Below, one piece after another: positions 56,401-64,000 of a stretch of DNA of 64,000 nt. Both the position numbers and the translations under genes were made by a program. This DNA comes from Rhodococcus rhodochrous (lineage in GTDB: Bacteria > Actinomycetota > Actinomycetes > Mycobacteriales > Mycobacteriaceae). Position 1 is the first letter of the stretch, and every line of letters starts with the position of its first letter. The stretch is taken from assembly GCF_014854695.1 (NCBI RefSeq), contig NZ_CP027557.1:4464001-4528000 (forward strand). Direction: 5' to 3'. The notes below the pieces were generated by a model. The model was not told the DNA's origin, did not search any database, and worked only from the letters and a program-made list of their open reading frames with translations.

Positions 56401-59400
56401 AGCGAGTTGCCGCCGAGGTGGAAGAAGTCGTCGTCGGCGCCGAGGGTGCCGGGGGCGATGCCGAGCAGTTCGGCGCACACGTCCGCGACGAGTTCCTCGA
56501 CCGGTCCGTGCGGTGCCGCTCCCCCACCGGCGGTGACGTCGGGGGTGGGCAACGCGGCGCGGTCGAGTTTGCCGTTGGCGGTGAGCGGCAGCGCGTCGAG
56601 GACCACGGTGGCCGACGGCACGAGGTAGTCGGGCAGGCTGCGGCGCAGGTCGCGCAGGGCGGCGGTGGCGTCGCCGCCGACGAGATAGGCGACGAGCCGG
56701 TCGTCGCGCAGCAGCACGACGGCCTGACGCACACCTTCGCTGCGCAGCAGGGCGGCTTCGATCTCGCCGGGCTCGATGCGGTAGCCGCGCAGTTCGATCT
56801 GCTGGTCGGCGCGACCGAGATAGTGCAGCGCACCGCTGGTGTCGCGGCGGCCGAGATCGCCGGTGCGGTAGCGGCGGGCGCCACCGGGAGCGGCGACGAA
56901 ACGCGTCGCGGTCTGGCCGGGGCGTCCGCGGTAGCCGCGCGCGAGTTGTTCTCCGCGCACATACAGTTCGCCGATCGCGCCGGGCAGTGCGGGTCGCAGC
57001 GAGGAGTCGAGCACGTCCACGGCGAGACCGGGCAGCGGTGCACCGATGCCGGTCGCGGTGGCGTCGCCGAAGGTGACGTGCACGGTGGTCTCGGTGATGC
57101 CGAACATGTTGACCGCCCGCACATGCGGATGATGTTCGACCCACGGGCGCACCCGCGCGGGGTCGAGGGCTTCGCCGCCGAAGATCAGCAGCCGCAGGTC
57201 CTCGAGCGGTGCGTGATCGGTGGCGGCGAGCTGGTAGAAGGCCGTGGGGGTCTGGTTGAGCACCGTCACCCGGTTGCTGGTGAGCACGTCCACGAAGGCG
57301 GCCGGGTCGCGCACGGTGAGGTGGTCGACCACCACGACAGAAGCGCCGGTGGCGAGCGGTGCCCACATCTCCCACACGGAGAAGTCGAAGGCCGGCGAGT
57401 GGAACAGCGTCCACACGTCGTCGGCGCGTAGCCCGAACTCGTCGACGGTCGCTGCGAGCAGCGACAGCACGTTGCGGTGCGTCACCTGCACGCCCTTGGG
57501 GGTTCCGGTGGAGCCGGAGGTGTAGACGATGTAGGCGCCGAGATCCGCGACGAGCGGGAAGTCGAAGAGTGCGCCGTCGTCGAGGCGGCCGGCGACCTCC
57601 GGGGCGTCGAGTCGCACCGCAGGAACCCGGATGTCGGTGAGGTCGCTGTCGGTGACGACCAGCGAGGGCTGTGCGTCGTCGAACAGTGCCTGCAGGCGCG
57701 TGGCGGGATGCGTGACGTCGACGGGCAGGTAGATGCCGCCGGCGCGGGAGACGGCGAGGATCGCGACGACGAGGTCGGGGGTGCGCGGCAGTGCGACGGC
57801 GACGACGTCCTCGGCGGTGACGCCGCGTTCGCGGAGGAGTTTGGCGAGCGCGCCCGAGCGCGACCACAGCGCGCCGTAGCTGAGGGAGTACCCGTCCCCC
57901 ACCACGGCGACGGCCGCAGGATCGTCGGCCACGCGCTGCGCGACCAGCTCGGGCAGCGACTCTGCCGGTAGTTGTTGTGCGACGCCGACGGGGGTGAGGT
58001 CGGCGTCGCACAACTCGATACCGCCGACCGGCACAGCCGGGTCGGCGGTAACGGAGTCGAGGATACGCACGAACCACGACTGCCACTGCACAATCGTGTG
58101 CGAATCCAAAAGTTCGTCCGCGTACGTAAGGATCGTCTCCAAACCGGCCGGCACACCGGTCTCGGAACGACGTTCGCGGACGGTCAGCTCGAGGTCGACG
58201 CGCGCGGTGCCCACCGGGATCTCGCGGATGGTCGTGGAGCTGCCGGGCAGCGTGAACTCGTCGAGCGAGAACGACTCGTACGCCAGGATGACCTGGAACA
58301 ACGGGTGGTGGGCATCGGTGCCGGCCCCCACGGCGTCGACGATCCGATCGAACGGCACGTCGGCGTGAGCGAAGGCGTCGAGGTCGGCGCGACGGGTATC
58401 GGCGAGCAGGTCGGCGAAGGTGCGGCGCGGATGCACCCGCAATCGCAGCGGCACGGTGCCGACGAACATGCCCACCACATCGTCGACCGCGGCGTCGCTG
58501 CGGCCGGAGACCGGCGTGCCGATGGTGACGTCGTCGGTGGCGGCGAGCGCCGACAGCAGCGTCGCGAGCGCCGCGTGCATCACCATGAACGGCGTGACGT
58601 CGTGGGCGCGGGCGAGTTTGTCGATCGCGGCGTGCAGTTCGGCGGGGATCGCGAAGCTCGCGCGACCCGCGGTACCTGTGGTCGCCGCGGTGCGGGGACG
58701 GTCGGTGGGCAACGCAAGCAGCGGCGACGCGTCGTCGAAGGTCTGCTTCCAGTAGGCGAGCTGCCGGGCCGCGAGGCTGTCGGGGTCGTTCTCGTCGCCG
58801 AGCACGGCGCGGTGCCAGCGCGCGTAGTCGCGGTAGGTGACCGCCGGGGCCGGCAGGTCCGGCGTCTCCCCGTCGCGGTGGGCGCGGTAGGCGGCGACGG
58901 CGTCGCGGCCGAGCGGCAGCAGCGACAGGCCGTCGGCGGCGATGTGGTCGATCACCACAGCGAGGACATATCCGGAGTCCGTCCGGCACAGCCGGGTGCG
59001 GATGGGCGGATCGACGGTGAGATCGAAACGCGCGCGGGCGAATTCGGTCAGCTCCCCGCCGAGGTCGGTGCCGGCGTCGACGGGCTCGAAGTCGAGCGTC
59101 ACCGACGGCAGCACGTGCTGGCGCGGGCCCGACGGGCTGTCGGGGAAGACCGTGCGCAGCGAGTCGTGGCGGGCCAGCACGGTGGCGGCGGCCGCGCGCA
59201 CGGCGTCGAGATCGGTGTCGGCGTCGAGGTCGAGCGCGAAGGCGATGTGGTCGCCGCCGTCGATGCCGTCGGCCACGTCGAACCGATTGAGCAGCCACAT
59301 GCGCTGCTGCGCCGGTGCGAGCGGCGCGTCGCTGTCGTCATCGACGTGCACGAGCGGCAGATGCTCGCCGGTGGGTTCCTCGACGAGCAGGTTCGCGAGT

Positions 59401-62400
59401 TCGGCGACGGTGGGGTGCTCGAAGATGTCGCGCACACCCACCCGGCGACCCGCGACTCCCCGCAGACGCGCGGCGAGCTGGGTCGCGAGCAGCGAGTTGC
59501 CGCCGACGGCGAAGAAGTCGTCGGATCCGGCGACGCTCGGCAGGTCGAGCAGGTCGGCGACGACACCGGCGACGAGTTCTTCGGTGGCGCTGCGATATCC
59601 GTCAGTGCGGGTCGCGGTGACCTCCGGCTCGGGCAGCGCGGCGCGGTCGATCTTGCCGGTGCTGGTGAGCGGGAACGCGTCGAGCACGGTGACGGTCGCG
59701 GGCACCATGTGCCGGGGCAGACGCTCGGCGGCCCATTCGCGGATCTCGTGCGGGTCGAGGCGGCCGTTGCGGCTGTGCACGTAGGTGGCGAGGGTGTCGC
59801 CGCGCACGACGGTCACGGCGGTGCCGATGCCCGGGTGGGTCTGCAGGGTCGCGTCGATCTCTCCGAGTTCGATGCGGAAGCCACGGATCTTGACCTGGTG
59901 GTCGCTGCGGCCGACGAATTCGAGGGCACGGTCGTCGTCATGTCCCGTCCAGCGCACGAGGTCGCCTGTGCGGTAGAGACGTCCGGTGCCGAACGGGTTG
60001 GCGACGAATCGGTCGGCGGTGAGTGCGGGTGCGTCGAGGTATCCGCGGGCGACGCCTTGTCCCCCGAGATACAGCTCGCCGGTCACCCCCTCGGGCACGG
60101 GCCGCAGGCGTTCGCTCAGCACCACCGCGGTGACGCCGACGAGGCCGGTGCCGATGGTGAGCCGGTCGCCGGGTGCGAAGGGTTCGCTCGACGTGGCGAG
60201 CACCGTCGTCTCGGTGGGGCCGTAGACATTGAGCAGGGTGCGTCCGGGTGCCCAGCGTTCGGCGGTCTCGACCGGCCATGCCTCGCCGCCGATCGCGATG
60301 GTGCGCAGGGCGCCGAGTCCGGTGGGGTCGAGTTGGGTGGGTACCGAGGGCGTCGAGAACCAGTGGGTGATGCCTTCGGTGCGAAGCAGTTCCACGAGCT
60401 CGTCGCCACCGAACAGGTCGGCGGGCGCGACCACCAGCGTGCCGCCGGAGGTGAGCGCCAGGACGTATTCGAGCACCGCGCCGTCGAAGGCGGGGGTGGC
60501 GAAGTGCAGCACCCGTGCGTCGGTTGCGGTGTCCGAGATGGTGGGCAGGTCGAAGCGTTCGACGAACGACTGGGCGAGCGGGCCGAGTCCGCGGTGCGAG
60601 ACCACCACGCCCTTGGGCCGGCCGGTGGAGCCGGAGGTGTAGACGACGTAGGCGGTGTTGTCGAGGTGCAGCGGCCGCACACGATCGGCGTCGGCGATCG
60701 GGCGGGTGTCGCCCTCGACGGTGAAGGCAATCGGCTCGACGCCGTCGGGCAGCGCGACGTCGCCGTCGACGATCGCGTACCGCGCACCGGATGCGCCGAG
60801 CAGCTGGGCGATGCGCGCAGCGGGCTGGCTGGGGTCGACAGGCACGAAGGCCGCGCCGCTCAGCGCGACTGCCGCGGCGGCGAGCACCGAACGCGTCGAC
60901 CGCGAGAGCACGACGGCCACACGGTCTTCCGTGCCGATGCCACGCTCGATCAGCGTCCACGCGAGCGGGCGTGCCGCGGTGCGGATCTCGGCGGCCTGTC
61001 CACCGGGTTCGGCGACGCAGGCCGGCGATCGGTCGATGATCTCGGCGAAGGTCGCCTCCGGGCCGGGCTCGGCCGGTTCGACGGAGAGGGTGCCGAGGTC
61101 GAGGTCGCCGACGGGCAGCGACGGATGCTGCGCGACCTGCTCGAGCACTCCGCTCAGGCGGGTCACCCAGCGGGCGATGGTGTCGTCGTCGAACAGCTTC
61201 GTGTCGTAGACGAGACGGCCGGTGAGCGATCCGTCGCGCAGTTCGCGCAGCGAGATCTCGAGGTCGAATCGTGCCTGCGACGAGGCGATCTCCTGCGGCC
61301 GCACGGTGAGGCCGGGCAGTTCGAGATCGGGCACGTCCACGTTGTCGTAGGCGAGCATCACGTGGAAGGGCGAGAAGCCGAGGGCGTCGACGACGTAGTC
61401 GAACGGCACGGTGGCGTGCGCGAAGGCGTCGAGGTCGGTGTCGCGGGCCTGCGCGAGCAGCGACGTGAACGGCTGTGCCGGGTCGACATTCGTTCGCAGG
61501 GTGACGGTGCCGACGAACATGCCGACGAGCGCGTCGAGGTCGGGGTGGTCGCGACCGGCCGTTCCGGTGCCGATGGCGATGTCGTGCCCGGAGGTCCAGG
61601 CGGCGAGCCACACGGCGACGGCGGCGTGCACGGCCATGAAAGTGGTGGCGTCGTGCGCGGCGGCGACGGACCGCAGTGCCGCGACCTGCTCGGCCGGCAC
61701 CGTGAAGTCCACGGCCGCGGCGGGACCGAAGCCACCATTGCGAGGACGGTCGGTGGGCAGCGGCGCGGCGTCGGCGAGACCGTCGAGTGTGCGTGTCCAG
61801 TAGTCGATCTCGCGACCGGCGCGAGTGTCGGGCGCTGTCGGATCGCCGAGGCGATCGAGGTGCCACTGCGCGTAGTGCCGGTAGTGCAGCGGCAGCGGCG
61901 TCCACGCGGGCGCCTCCCCGGTCGTGCGGGCGAGGTAGGCGGTGGCGACGTCGGCGGTGAGCGGCACGAACGACGCACCGTCGAGCGCGATGTGGTGGGC
62001 GACGACGGCGAGCACGTGCTTGTCGTCGGCGAGTCGCAGCAGGCGGATCCGGAACGGGATCTGCGCGGTGAGGTCGAACGGTTCGGCCGCCCACTCGGTG
62101 ATGAGCGCTTCGACGTCGCCCTCGGTGGTTTCCGGTTCGAGCGCGAGACCGGCGACGGCGCGCTCGAGCGGCAGCACGTCCTGCACCGGGCCGTCGAGCT
62201 CTAGGCGGAACAGCGTGCGGAGGGTTTCGTGCCGGTCGAGGACGTCCACCACCGCGGCCTGCAGAGCCGGCAGGTCGAGGGCGCCGTCGAGGTGCAACGC
62301 GAACGGCAGATGGTAGGCGGCCGGGTCGCCGTGCGCGCGGGCGAGCAGGAACAGTCGGCGCTGCGCGGGAGCGAGCGGCGACGGTCCGATGTCGGGAGTG

Positions 62401-64000
62401 GCGACAGGTCGCGATTCCGATTCGGGTCGTTTCGCCGCGGCGGCCGCAAGGCTGGCGACGGTCGGGTGGGCGAACACGTCGCGCAGCTGCACGTCGCGGC
62501 CCAGTGCGGCCCCGAGACGGGCGGCGAGCTGCGCGGCGCCGAGTGAGTGGCCGCCGAGCGCGAAGAAGTCGTCGTCGGCTCCGATGTCGTCGATGCCGGT
62601 GAGTTCGGCGAACAGCTCCGCGACGATCTTCTCGGTTGGGCCGTTGGGCGGTCGTGATCCGACGGCCACGGCACGCTCGGGTGCGGGCAGCGCGCGCCGG
62701 TCGACCTTGCCGCCCGGCGTAAGGGGCAGCGCCTCGAGCACGGTGATCGACGACGGACGCAGATAGGTGGGCAGTTCGTCGGCGAGACGGACAGTGAGGT
62801 CGGCGGGGTCGACGTCGCCCACGACGTAGGCGGCGATGTGCTCGCCGTGGACGGTGACGGTCGCGGCCTGCACCTCGTCGAAGGAGACGAGCGCGGCTTC
62901 GATCTCACCGAGTTCGATGCGGTAGCCGCGGATCTTCACCTGCTGGTCAGCGCGGCCGAGGAATTCGAGGTGACCGTCGGTGGTCCAGCGGGCGCGGTCG
63001 CCCGTGCGGTACATGCGCCCACCGAACGGTGAGGCGACGAAGCGTTCGGCGGTGAGGGCCGGTGCGCCGAGGTAGCCGCGCGCGACGCCCGGTCCCCCGA
63101 GATACAGCTCGCCGATCACGCCGGCGGGCACGGGATGCAGACGGACGTCGAGGACGACGGCGGTCATGCCGTCGATCGGCCGGCCGATCGGCACGCCCGC
63201 GCCGGGTTGCAGCGGATCGCTGAGGGTCGCGAGGATCGTGGTCTCGGTGGGCCCGTAGGCGTTGAGCATCGTGCGGCCGGTGGACCAGCGATCGGCCACG
63301 GCCTGCGGCAGTGCTTCGCCCCCGGCGTCGAGAACCTGCAGGTCGGGCAGGCCGTCGTCGGGGGTGACGGCGAGGATCGCCGGTGCGGTGATCGCGTGGG
63401 TGACGGCTTCGCTGCGCAGCAGGGTTGCCAGCGCCGGTCCGCCGACGGCGTCGGGCGGGCAGATCACCAGGGTTGCGGCGGCGTCGAAGGCGAGGAGCAG
63501 CTCCTGCAGCGACGCGTCAAAGGACGGCGACGCGAGGTGCAGCACCCGCGACGTCTCATCGGCGCGGTAGCAATCGCGCAGCGTCGACACGAGCGCCGAC
63601 ACACCGCCGTGCCCCACCGCGACGGCCTTCGGGGTGCCGGTGGAACCGGAGGTGTGGACGACCCACGCCGTGTTGTCGACGTGCAGCGGCCGCAGGCGAT
63701 GCTCGGCGGTGAAGGTCTCAGCGGAGCCGTCGGCAGGCGGCGCGATGCGGGTGACGTGCTCGAGCAATGCCGGGTGGTCATGAGCGACGGCGATCCGCAT
63801 ATCGCGCAGCACCTGCTCGAGGCGACGGGCGGGAAGTTCGGGGTCGAGCGGAGTGTAGGCGGCGCCGGTCTTGGCGACGGCCCACAGCGCGACCACCGAA
63901 TCGATCGAGCGAGGCAGCAGCACCGCGACGCGCTCTTCGGGTCCGGCACCCGCCGCGACCAGCGCATGAGCGAGCGCATCGGAGCGAGCGTCGAGTTCGT
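46662..64000 (-). CDS. NRPS2: multimodular NRPS, terminal part with thioesterase (5' end outside window)
   Basis: 5,778 residues are visible, with the start beyond the right edge. The first visible residues ([17 protein letters not shown]) are the N-terminal part of an A domain. Order: A-T, then five C-A-T modules, then a TE. A domains are centred on A3 motifs near 63640, 60630, 57510, 54500, 51735 and 48680. Specificity residues are D-A-Q-I-D-G-A-I-L, D-G-L-F-A-G-V-V-L, D-F-W-N-I-G-M-V-H (exact Thr), D-A-L-V-V-G-S-M-F, D-A-L-L-A-G-A-I-V and D-A-F-N-V-A-G-V-A. No epimerisation domain is visible. Two C domains have DH in place of HH, and one A domain is internally shortened. The TE has GWSVGG. 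The stop overlaps the start of the BY-kinase gene. It is separated from NRPS1 by other genes in both orientations, so the two need not act in one pathway. Confidence 0.96.
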   Translation of the reverse strand, partial: ELDARSDALAHALVAAGAGPEERVAVLLPRSIDSVVALWAVAKTGAAYTPLDPELPARRLEQVLRDMRIAVAHDHPALLEHVTRIAPPADGSAETFTAEHRLRPLHVDNTAWVVHTSGSTGTPKAVAVGHGGVSALVSTLRDCYRADETSRVLHLASPSFDASLQELLLAFDAAATLVICPPDAVGGPALATLLRSEAVTHAITAPAILAVTPDDGLPDLQVLDAGGEALPQAVADRWSTGRTMLNAYGPTETTILATLSDPLQPGAGVPIGRPIDGMTAVVLDVRLHPVPAGVIGELYLGGPGVARGYLGAPALTAERFVASPFGGRMYRTGDRARWTTDGHLEFLGRADQQVKIRGYRIELGEIEAALVSFDEVQAATVTVHGEHIAAYVVGDVDPADLTVRLADELPTYLRPSSITVLEALPLTPGGKVDRRALPAPERAVAVGSRPPNGPTEKIVAELFAELTGIDDIGADDDFFALGGHSLGAAQLAARLGAALGRDVQLRDVFAHPTVASLAAAAAKRPESESRPVATPDIGPSPLAPAQRRLFLLARAHGDPAAYHLPFALHLDGALDLPALQAAVVDVLDRHETLRTLFRLELDGPVQDVLPLERAVAGLALEPETTEGDVEALITEWAAEPFDLTAQIPFRIRLLRLADDKHVLAVVAHHIALDGASFVPLTADVATAYLARTTGEAPAWTPLPLHYRHYAQWHLDRLGDPTAPDTRAGREIDYWTRTLDGLADAAPLPTDRPRNGGFGPAAAVDFTVPAEQVAALRSVAAAHDATTFMAVHAAVAVWLAAWTSGHDIAIGTGTAGRDHPDLDALVGMFVGTVTLRTNVDPAQPFTSLLAQARDTDLDAFAHATVPFDYVVDALGFSPFHVMLAYDNVDVPDLELPGLTVRPQEIASSQARFDLEISLRELRDGSLTGRLVYDTKLFDDDTIARWVTRLSGVLEQVAQHPSLPVGDLDLGTLSVEPAEPGPEATFAEIIDRSPACVAEPGGQAAEIRTAARPLAWTLIERGIGTEDRVAVVLSRSTRSVLAAAAVALSGAAFVPVDPSQPAARIAQLLGASGARYAIVDGDVALPDGVEPIAFTVEGDTRPIADADRVRPLHLDNTAYVVYTSGSTGRPKGVVVSHRGLGPLAQSFVERFDLPTISDTATDARVLHFATPAFDGAVLEYVLALTSGGTLVVAPADLFGGDELVELLRTEGITHWFSTPSVPTQLDPTGLGALRTIAIGGEAWPVETAERWAPGRTLLNVYGPTETTVLATSSEPFAPGDRLTIGTGLVGVTAVVLSERLRPVPEGVTGELYLGGQGVARGYLDAPALTADRFVANPFGTGRLYRTGDLVRWTGHDDDRALEFVGRSDHQVKIRGFRIELGEIDATLQTHPGIGTAVTVVRGDTLATYVHSRNGRLDPHEIREWAAERLPRHMVPATVTVLDAFPLTSTGKIDRAALPEPEVTATRTDGYRSATEELVAGVVADLLDLPSVAGSDDFFAVGGNSLLATQLAARLRGVAGRRVGVRDIFEHPTVAELANLLVEEPTGEHLPLVHVDDDSDAPLAPAQQRMWLLNRFDVADGIDGGDHIAFALDLDADTDLDAVRAAAATVLARHDSLRTVFPDSPSGPRQHVLPSVTLDFEPVDAGTDLGGELTEFARARFDLTVDPPIRTRLCRTDSGYVLAVVIDHIAADGLSLLPLGRDAVAAYRAHRDGETPDLPAPAVTYRDYARWHRAVLGDENDPDSLAARQLAYWKQTFDDASPLLALPTDRPRTAATTGTAGRASFAIPAELHAAIDKLARAHDVTPFMVMHAALATLLSALAATDDVTIGTPVSGRSDAAVDDVVGMFVGTVPLRLRVHPRRTFADLLADTRRADLDAFAHADVPFDRIVDAVGAGTDAHHPLFQVILAYESFSLDEFTLPGSSTTIREIPVGTARVDLELTVRERRSETGVPAGLETILTYADELLDSHTIVQWQSWFVRILDSVTADPAVPVGGIELCDADLTPVGVAQQLPAESLPELVAQRVADDPAAVAVVGDGYSLSYGALWSRSGALAKLLRERGVTAEDVVAVALPRTPDLVVAILAVSRAGGIYLPVDVTHPATRLQALFDDAQPSLVVTDSDLTDIRVPAVRLDAPEVAGRLDDGALFDFPLVADLGAYIVYTSGSTGTPKGVQVTHRNVLSLLAATVDEFGLRADDVWTLFHSPAFDFSVWEMWAPLATGASVVVVDHLTVRDPAAFVDVLTSNRVTVLNQTPTAFYQLAATDHAPLEDLRLLIFGGEALDPARVRPWVEHHPHVRAVNMFGITETTVHVTFGDATATGIGAPLPGLAVDVLDSSLRPALPGAIGELYVRGEQLARGYRGRPGQTATRFVAAPGGARRYRTGDLGRRDTSGALHYLGRADQQIELRGYRIEPGEIEAALLRSEGVRQAVVLLRDDRLVAYLVGGDATAALRDLRRSLPDYLVPSATVVLDALPLTANGKLDRAALPTPDVTAGGGAAPHGPVEELVADVCAELLGIAPGTLGADDDFFHLGGNSLLATRLAGRLSDVLDTDVTVRDVFENRTVAALAAFVDENGETRSRRTPLVADPDAPAPLSAAQQRLWFINRFDPASPSYNLPFAVRLDGNLDVDALAAAVTDVLERHRTLRTVYPAADEYTALPAARPDLDPVAVPEDALDEFVRDYATAGFDLTVEPPARMRLYRTAPDRHVLLVVLHHIAADGWSLTPLLRDIAVAYDARLTGATPELPELPVQYTDYARWQRSVADEQIPYWLSELADLPDEVTLPGDRPRPAQPTGHGAAHTVSLDADLVRGLHTLAREGRATVFMVLHAALAALLARHGAGRDIPIGTAVSGRGDPQLDDVVGMFAGTLVLRTDVDPDATFTDLLTQVHRRDLAAYSNPDAPFETLVEKLQPARSEARHPLFQIALSQARPVASTFALPGLNVTAAPIDTETVNVDVQVTVTEQQDGIDLEFFYSTDLYDADTVAAYAERLRTILSAAVADPDVRVGEIALHDDADLPTVGAVPGAPRSLRQWLAQGAAAGGEELAIVDDDRELSYPELLYYSDALAARLQLAGVRPGDPVACAYPRSLESVLAVWGIIGAGAAPMLVDPTAPTARLAEMLADVRVGVGEAPTLPATVRWLEVTSDDEEPLADVVDPAPDAPAYFVFTSGTTGHPKAVTVTQRAASAFAEDIGEYLAAFPGDRVLHVAAPSFDAAMLEMLTAGISGATLVVADADSYGGAALGDLLDSAAITHAVMTPSTLATVPVRDLPALRTLVLGGDRLTREIVDRWGDGRTLVNSYGPAEATMFVTNSQPLRPGDDIVIGTPVRGVTVEVLDERLRPVPAGVVGELYVSGPRLASGYRGAAARTASRFVAGPDGRRYRTGDLVRWTRAGALEFVGRSDNQIKLRGVRIEPGEIDTALAALDGVDRAVTLVRSGRLISYVTGENLDGSNLDDADLRAQLRTVLPAHLVPTAIVPLAAIPLTSHGKVDAAALPEPAAGEGSEPRTETEALVARIIGDVLGDGTAVGRTDDFFAVGGNSLLATVLVGRLRDETGTEVPLRTVFANPTVDALAAALDAGGFDTGAGPVAVSPRPARIPLSRAQRRLWGLSSIAPDAYRLRSEVNLSGPLDLGALQAALGDIALRHEILRTDYLVDGDGVYQEIHEAPRSDRWRVRLERTGPDQHVLHLDVDHSIADGTSLRPLLRDLTIAYLARVNGTAPQWEPLPLQYADYALWEAERGIPERDLEHWRRALDGLAVTELPADATGTDTGARSVDFTVPADVRDALAELARAHGATEFMVLHAALSVLLARLGGSDDIAVAAVVGGRRWAQLEDLVGPFLDTLVLRARVAPDMSFAGLLGQVRDFDVAAFDHVAVPYEQLLSERQSGAPQVALALQDFGIDPISLGELTVEAREVLDDTPKFDLQFTLAPRPDGYTGTLVFDAARFAGRTAELLVTRFVALLGTLASAPDSVVGGLTVDTPAAALDGGEPAPTRTLAEMLRATAAAHPDREALRGDGESLTYRELDEQSDALADELRADGARDGRIVRIDAPRSVDYIRTLWAITKTGAAFTHSRQAGETCLPGTAYVVSTSGSTGTPKRVAVTHRGLAPLAAEVAERYRVEPGDRVLHGYSPEFDAALLELLLAHTTGATLVVAPPDVYAGQDLHRYLAEQRITHYLSTPTVLGTLDPEGLPDLKVVASGGESLSPSLAARWADGRVMLDAYGPTEATIVATLVDIEPGTRPSIGKPVPGTVAHVLDARLRPVPAGAVGELYLAGEGLAAGYLDDPARTAERFVAAPGGARMYRTGDRVHRRVDDTLGYLGRTDRQLKVRGVRIEPGELEATLLAQPGIRQAAVVAVSGTLVAFAAGPDLSADDITARVALVVPPHRMPTRVHALDQLPLTANGKLDVAALELHDAAALDDDAALDRPLTDAEDLVVTVAEDVLGARPAAHRGFFTAGGDSLSAVVFAARLSEAFGTDVPVREVLAAPTLAALAARIESGDDQRVALRHYDDDTPAPIAPAQRRLGIVARAETGTAGYLVPVVLTLSGDLDVDALTAAVSDVVDRHRVLRTAFTDDVQVPVDPPVLEHSAPEDVAAAVTATITMPFDITTQAPMRVRLFDVEPGRWVLAAAVHHIAFDGASVGPLLTDLAVAYATRRGGEAPVFESLPVTYGDYARWQHELLGDTMDPSSLAARQLDYWATTLAGLPDSPLPLPADRPRPAQPTHRGAQIVSKLDAETHRRLRDVARSHDVTVFMLVHAVLAAMLARRSGRTDIAVGTAIAGRTDARLDRLVGMFVGTVVLRTAVDPSRPFTDLLRDVRATDLGALAHADVPFDEVVARLAPRRDPSYSPLFQVLLTHRVEAGEVLPQLPDVQIAETDAGEPAAQFDVVVELVEREAGLDLRLVYATDLFDDTTGDAMLTDLVAMLAAALAEPDRAVGDLAVPVPAPLSAPAVAPRTLLEILETSVEQHRGRIAVRSGTVAWTYGGLDARADEIASVLASHGVRRGDLVAIAVPRSEYWPLAVWAITKLGAAWVSVDLTQPDARSAAILADSGARIGLTVGYRELGHVTWLDLTADRSIDFDAVEPPRPAVTSDDLAYTIYTSGTTGTPKGVDVTHRGLAALLDVQTGLLDLGPESRVLQVASHTFDAAIFELLSAHAHGGALVIAPDHTFAGEPLQELIVDERVTHLNLTPTVLGTLDPEALGPTTIVAAGETLPGALVGRWSRHRIVNGYGPTEFTVAVSYSVPLTSDEKPSIGTPVAGATAYVLDSRLHPVSRGTVGELYVTGDSTVRGYRYESGLTATRFVANPFDDGGSRLYRTGDLVRILPDGVLDYVSRIDDQVKIHGIRIEPAEVDAALLNRPGVAAAVTVPHPGRDGDTVLVSYIQPETGTAPDVSALRRALVADLPRHLRPVSITVVDALPLMASGKVDRAALPAPDAAVDEPYVAPQGRIAQAVAAVFARHLDLPVDEISADRGFFDLGGSSIAAVTVAGELRDALGADVPIEWLFTSPDLASLADRIEHGRSDNERDPLGSLVEIAGRGDEKPPLFCVHPISGLAWMYAGFAQHLDGRTLYGLQATGFDDIPESIGELAARYVAEIRKVRADGPYHLLGWSVGGTIAHEMAVQLREHGEQVGAVVLLDTLTPETVPAEPHPTAENVPDIAGLPEELVAEVRRRTDAAAQAVEDAVRRHTLGEYDGDIDLVVAAPDLDRHPDIAATWQRYVRGLVVEHPVPFTHSELADPDAVRAIGPVLDSVLERHDDPHTAPAGCARSVTATRETP
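47420..50479 (-). other. NRPS2 module f: C - A - T
   Basis: C has HHIAFDGAS near 50095. A3 is [11 protein letters not shown] near 48680. The code D-A-F-N-V-A-G-V-A is not recognised. The carrier is FFDLGGSSI near 47560, with Ser before the phosphopantetheinylated Ser. Confidence 0.85.
50480..53239 (-). other. NRPS2 module e: C (DH variant) - shortened A - T
   Basis: The C motif is DHSIADG. About 50 residues between core A2 and A3 are missing from the A domain: after AITKTGAAF the sequence goes through [13 protein letters not shown] straight to TAYVV. A3 reads [12 protein letters not shown], with Ser for Tyr and Arg for the final Gly. Later motifs (YGPTEAT, YRTGD, NGKLD) are intact. Code D-A-L-L-A-G-A-I-V. 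The carrier is FFTAGGDSL. Activity of this A domain is doubtful. Confidence 0.84.
53240..56259 (-). other. NRPS2 module d: C - A - T
   Basis: C has HHIAADGWS near 55860. Core A3 is [12 protein letters not shown] and core A5 is YGPAEAT rather than YGPTETT. The code D-A-L-V-V-G-S-M-F is not recognised. The carrier is FFAVGGNSL near 53400. Confidence 0.84.
56260..59349 (-). other. NRPS2 module c: C - A(Thr) - T
   Basis: The C motif is DHIAADG, with Asp replacing the first His. The A code D-F-W-N-I-G-M-V-H exactly matches threonine, with FGITET at A5. The carrier is FFHLGGNSL near 56420. Threonine is activated four residues from the C-terminus of the peptide. Confidence 0.87.
59350..62419 (-). 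other. NRPS2 module b: C - A - T
   Basis: C has HHIALDGAS near 61990. The A domain has a weak N-terminal A1 region, A3 near 60630 and code D-G-L-F-A-G-V-V-L. This is loosely like isoleucine codes (DGFFLGVVY, 7 of 9 positions). The carrier is FFAVGGNSL near 59510. Confidence 0.84.
62420..64000 (-). other. NRPS2 module a (partial): A - T
   Basis: The A domain lacks its N-terminal end. A3 reads [13 protein letters not shown] near 63640. The code D-A-Q-I-D-G-A-I-L is not recognised. The carrier motif is FFALGGHSL near 62560. Confidence 0.85.

Noticed and set aside
48186-62204. Long plus-strand open frames (48186-51611, 51618-57431, 57972-62204) opposite NRPS2
   Set aside because: Same reason: they shadow a validated NRPS frame, and the repeated VEQ/EHADEV-type translations simply mirror repeated domains.

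Overview
This is a GC-rich actinobacterial window, most likely Rhodococcus or a close mycolate-containing relative. The evidence is the codon use, two very large non-ribosomal peptide synthetase (NRPS) genes, an AlkB-type alkane monooxygenase, a small cold-shock protein, and an alanine/aspartate aminotransferase next to a YibE/F-like membrane protein. I found no tRNA, rRNA, insertion sequence, CRISPR array or phage gene.

Layout. (1) 1-38071, minus strand: NRPS1, one uninterrupted frame of at least 12,690 codons. It starts at GTG 38071 and runs off the left edge. It opens with an EntF-like condensation domain and shows 12 modules, C-A-T-E then ten C-A-T, then a truncated C-A. (2) 38146-39336, minus: an AlkB-family monooxygenase 74 nt upstream of NRPS1 and probably in the same transcript. 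(3) 39533-44240: a housekeeping-like block with a cold-shock protein (-), an aminotransferase (+), a YibE/F-like membrane protein with a His-rich N-terminus (+), and an Hsp70-like protein with a membrane anchor and Pro-rich tail (-). (4) 44422-46662: a low-molecular-weight tyrosine phosphatase (+), convergent with and overlapping a Wzc-like BY-kinase/chain-length regulator (-). (5) 46662-64000, minus: the 3' part of NRPS2, ending A-T-(C-A-T)x5-TE. Its stop codon overlaps the kinase start (TGATG).

How it may fit together. NRPS1 looks like the front end of an N-acylated peptide assembly line: its first C domain has no upstream carrier in the polypeptide, and residue 1 is epimerised. A lipid-oxidising enzyme lies just upstream. 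NRPS2 is the terminal part of another line and releases its product through a thioesterase. It is translationally coupled to a polysaccharide co-polymerase/tyrosine kinase whose likely phosphatase lies alongside. This suggests, by inference only, that a peptide product and cell-surface polysaccharide export are co-regulated. NRPS1 and NRPS2 both leave the window, so neither product can be fully predicted.

Specificity codes were read by eye against the GrsA Phe-activating domain. Only the two threonine modules (NRPS1 module 11 and NRPS2 module c, both DFWNIGMVH) match a classical code exactly. The other assignments are weak or absent.
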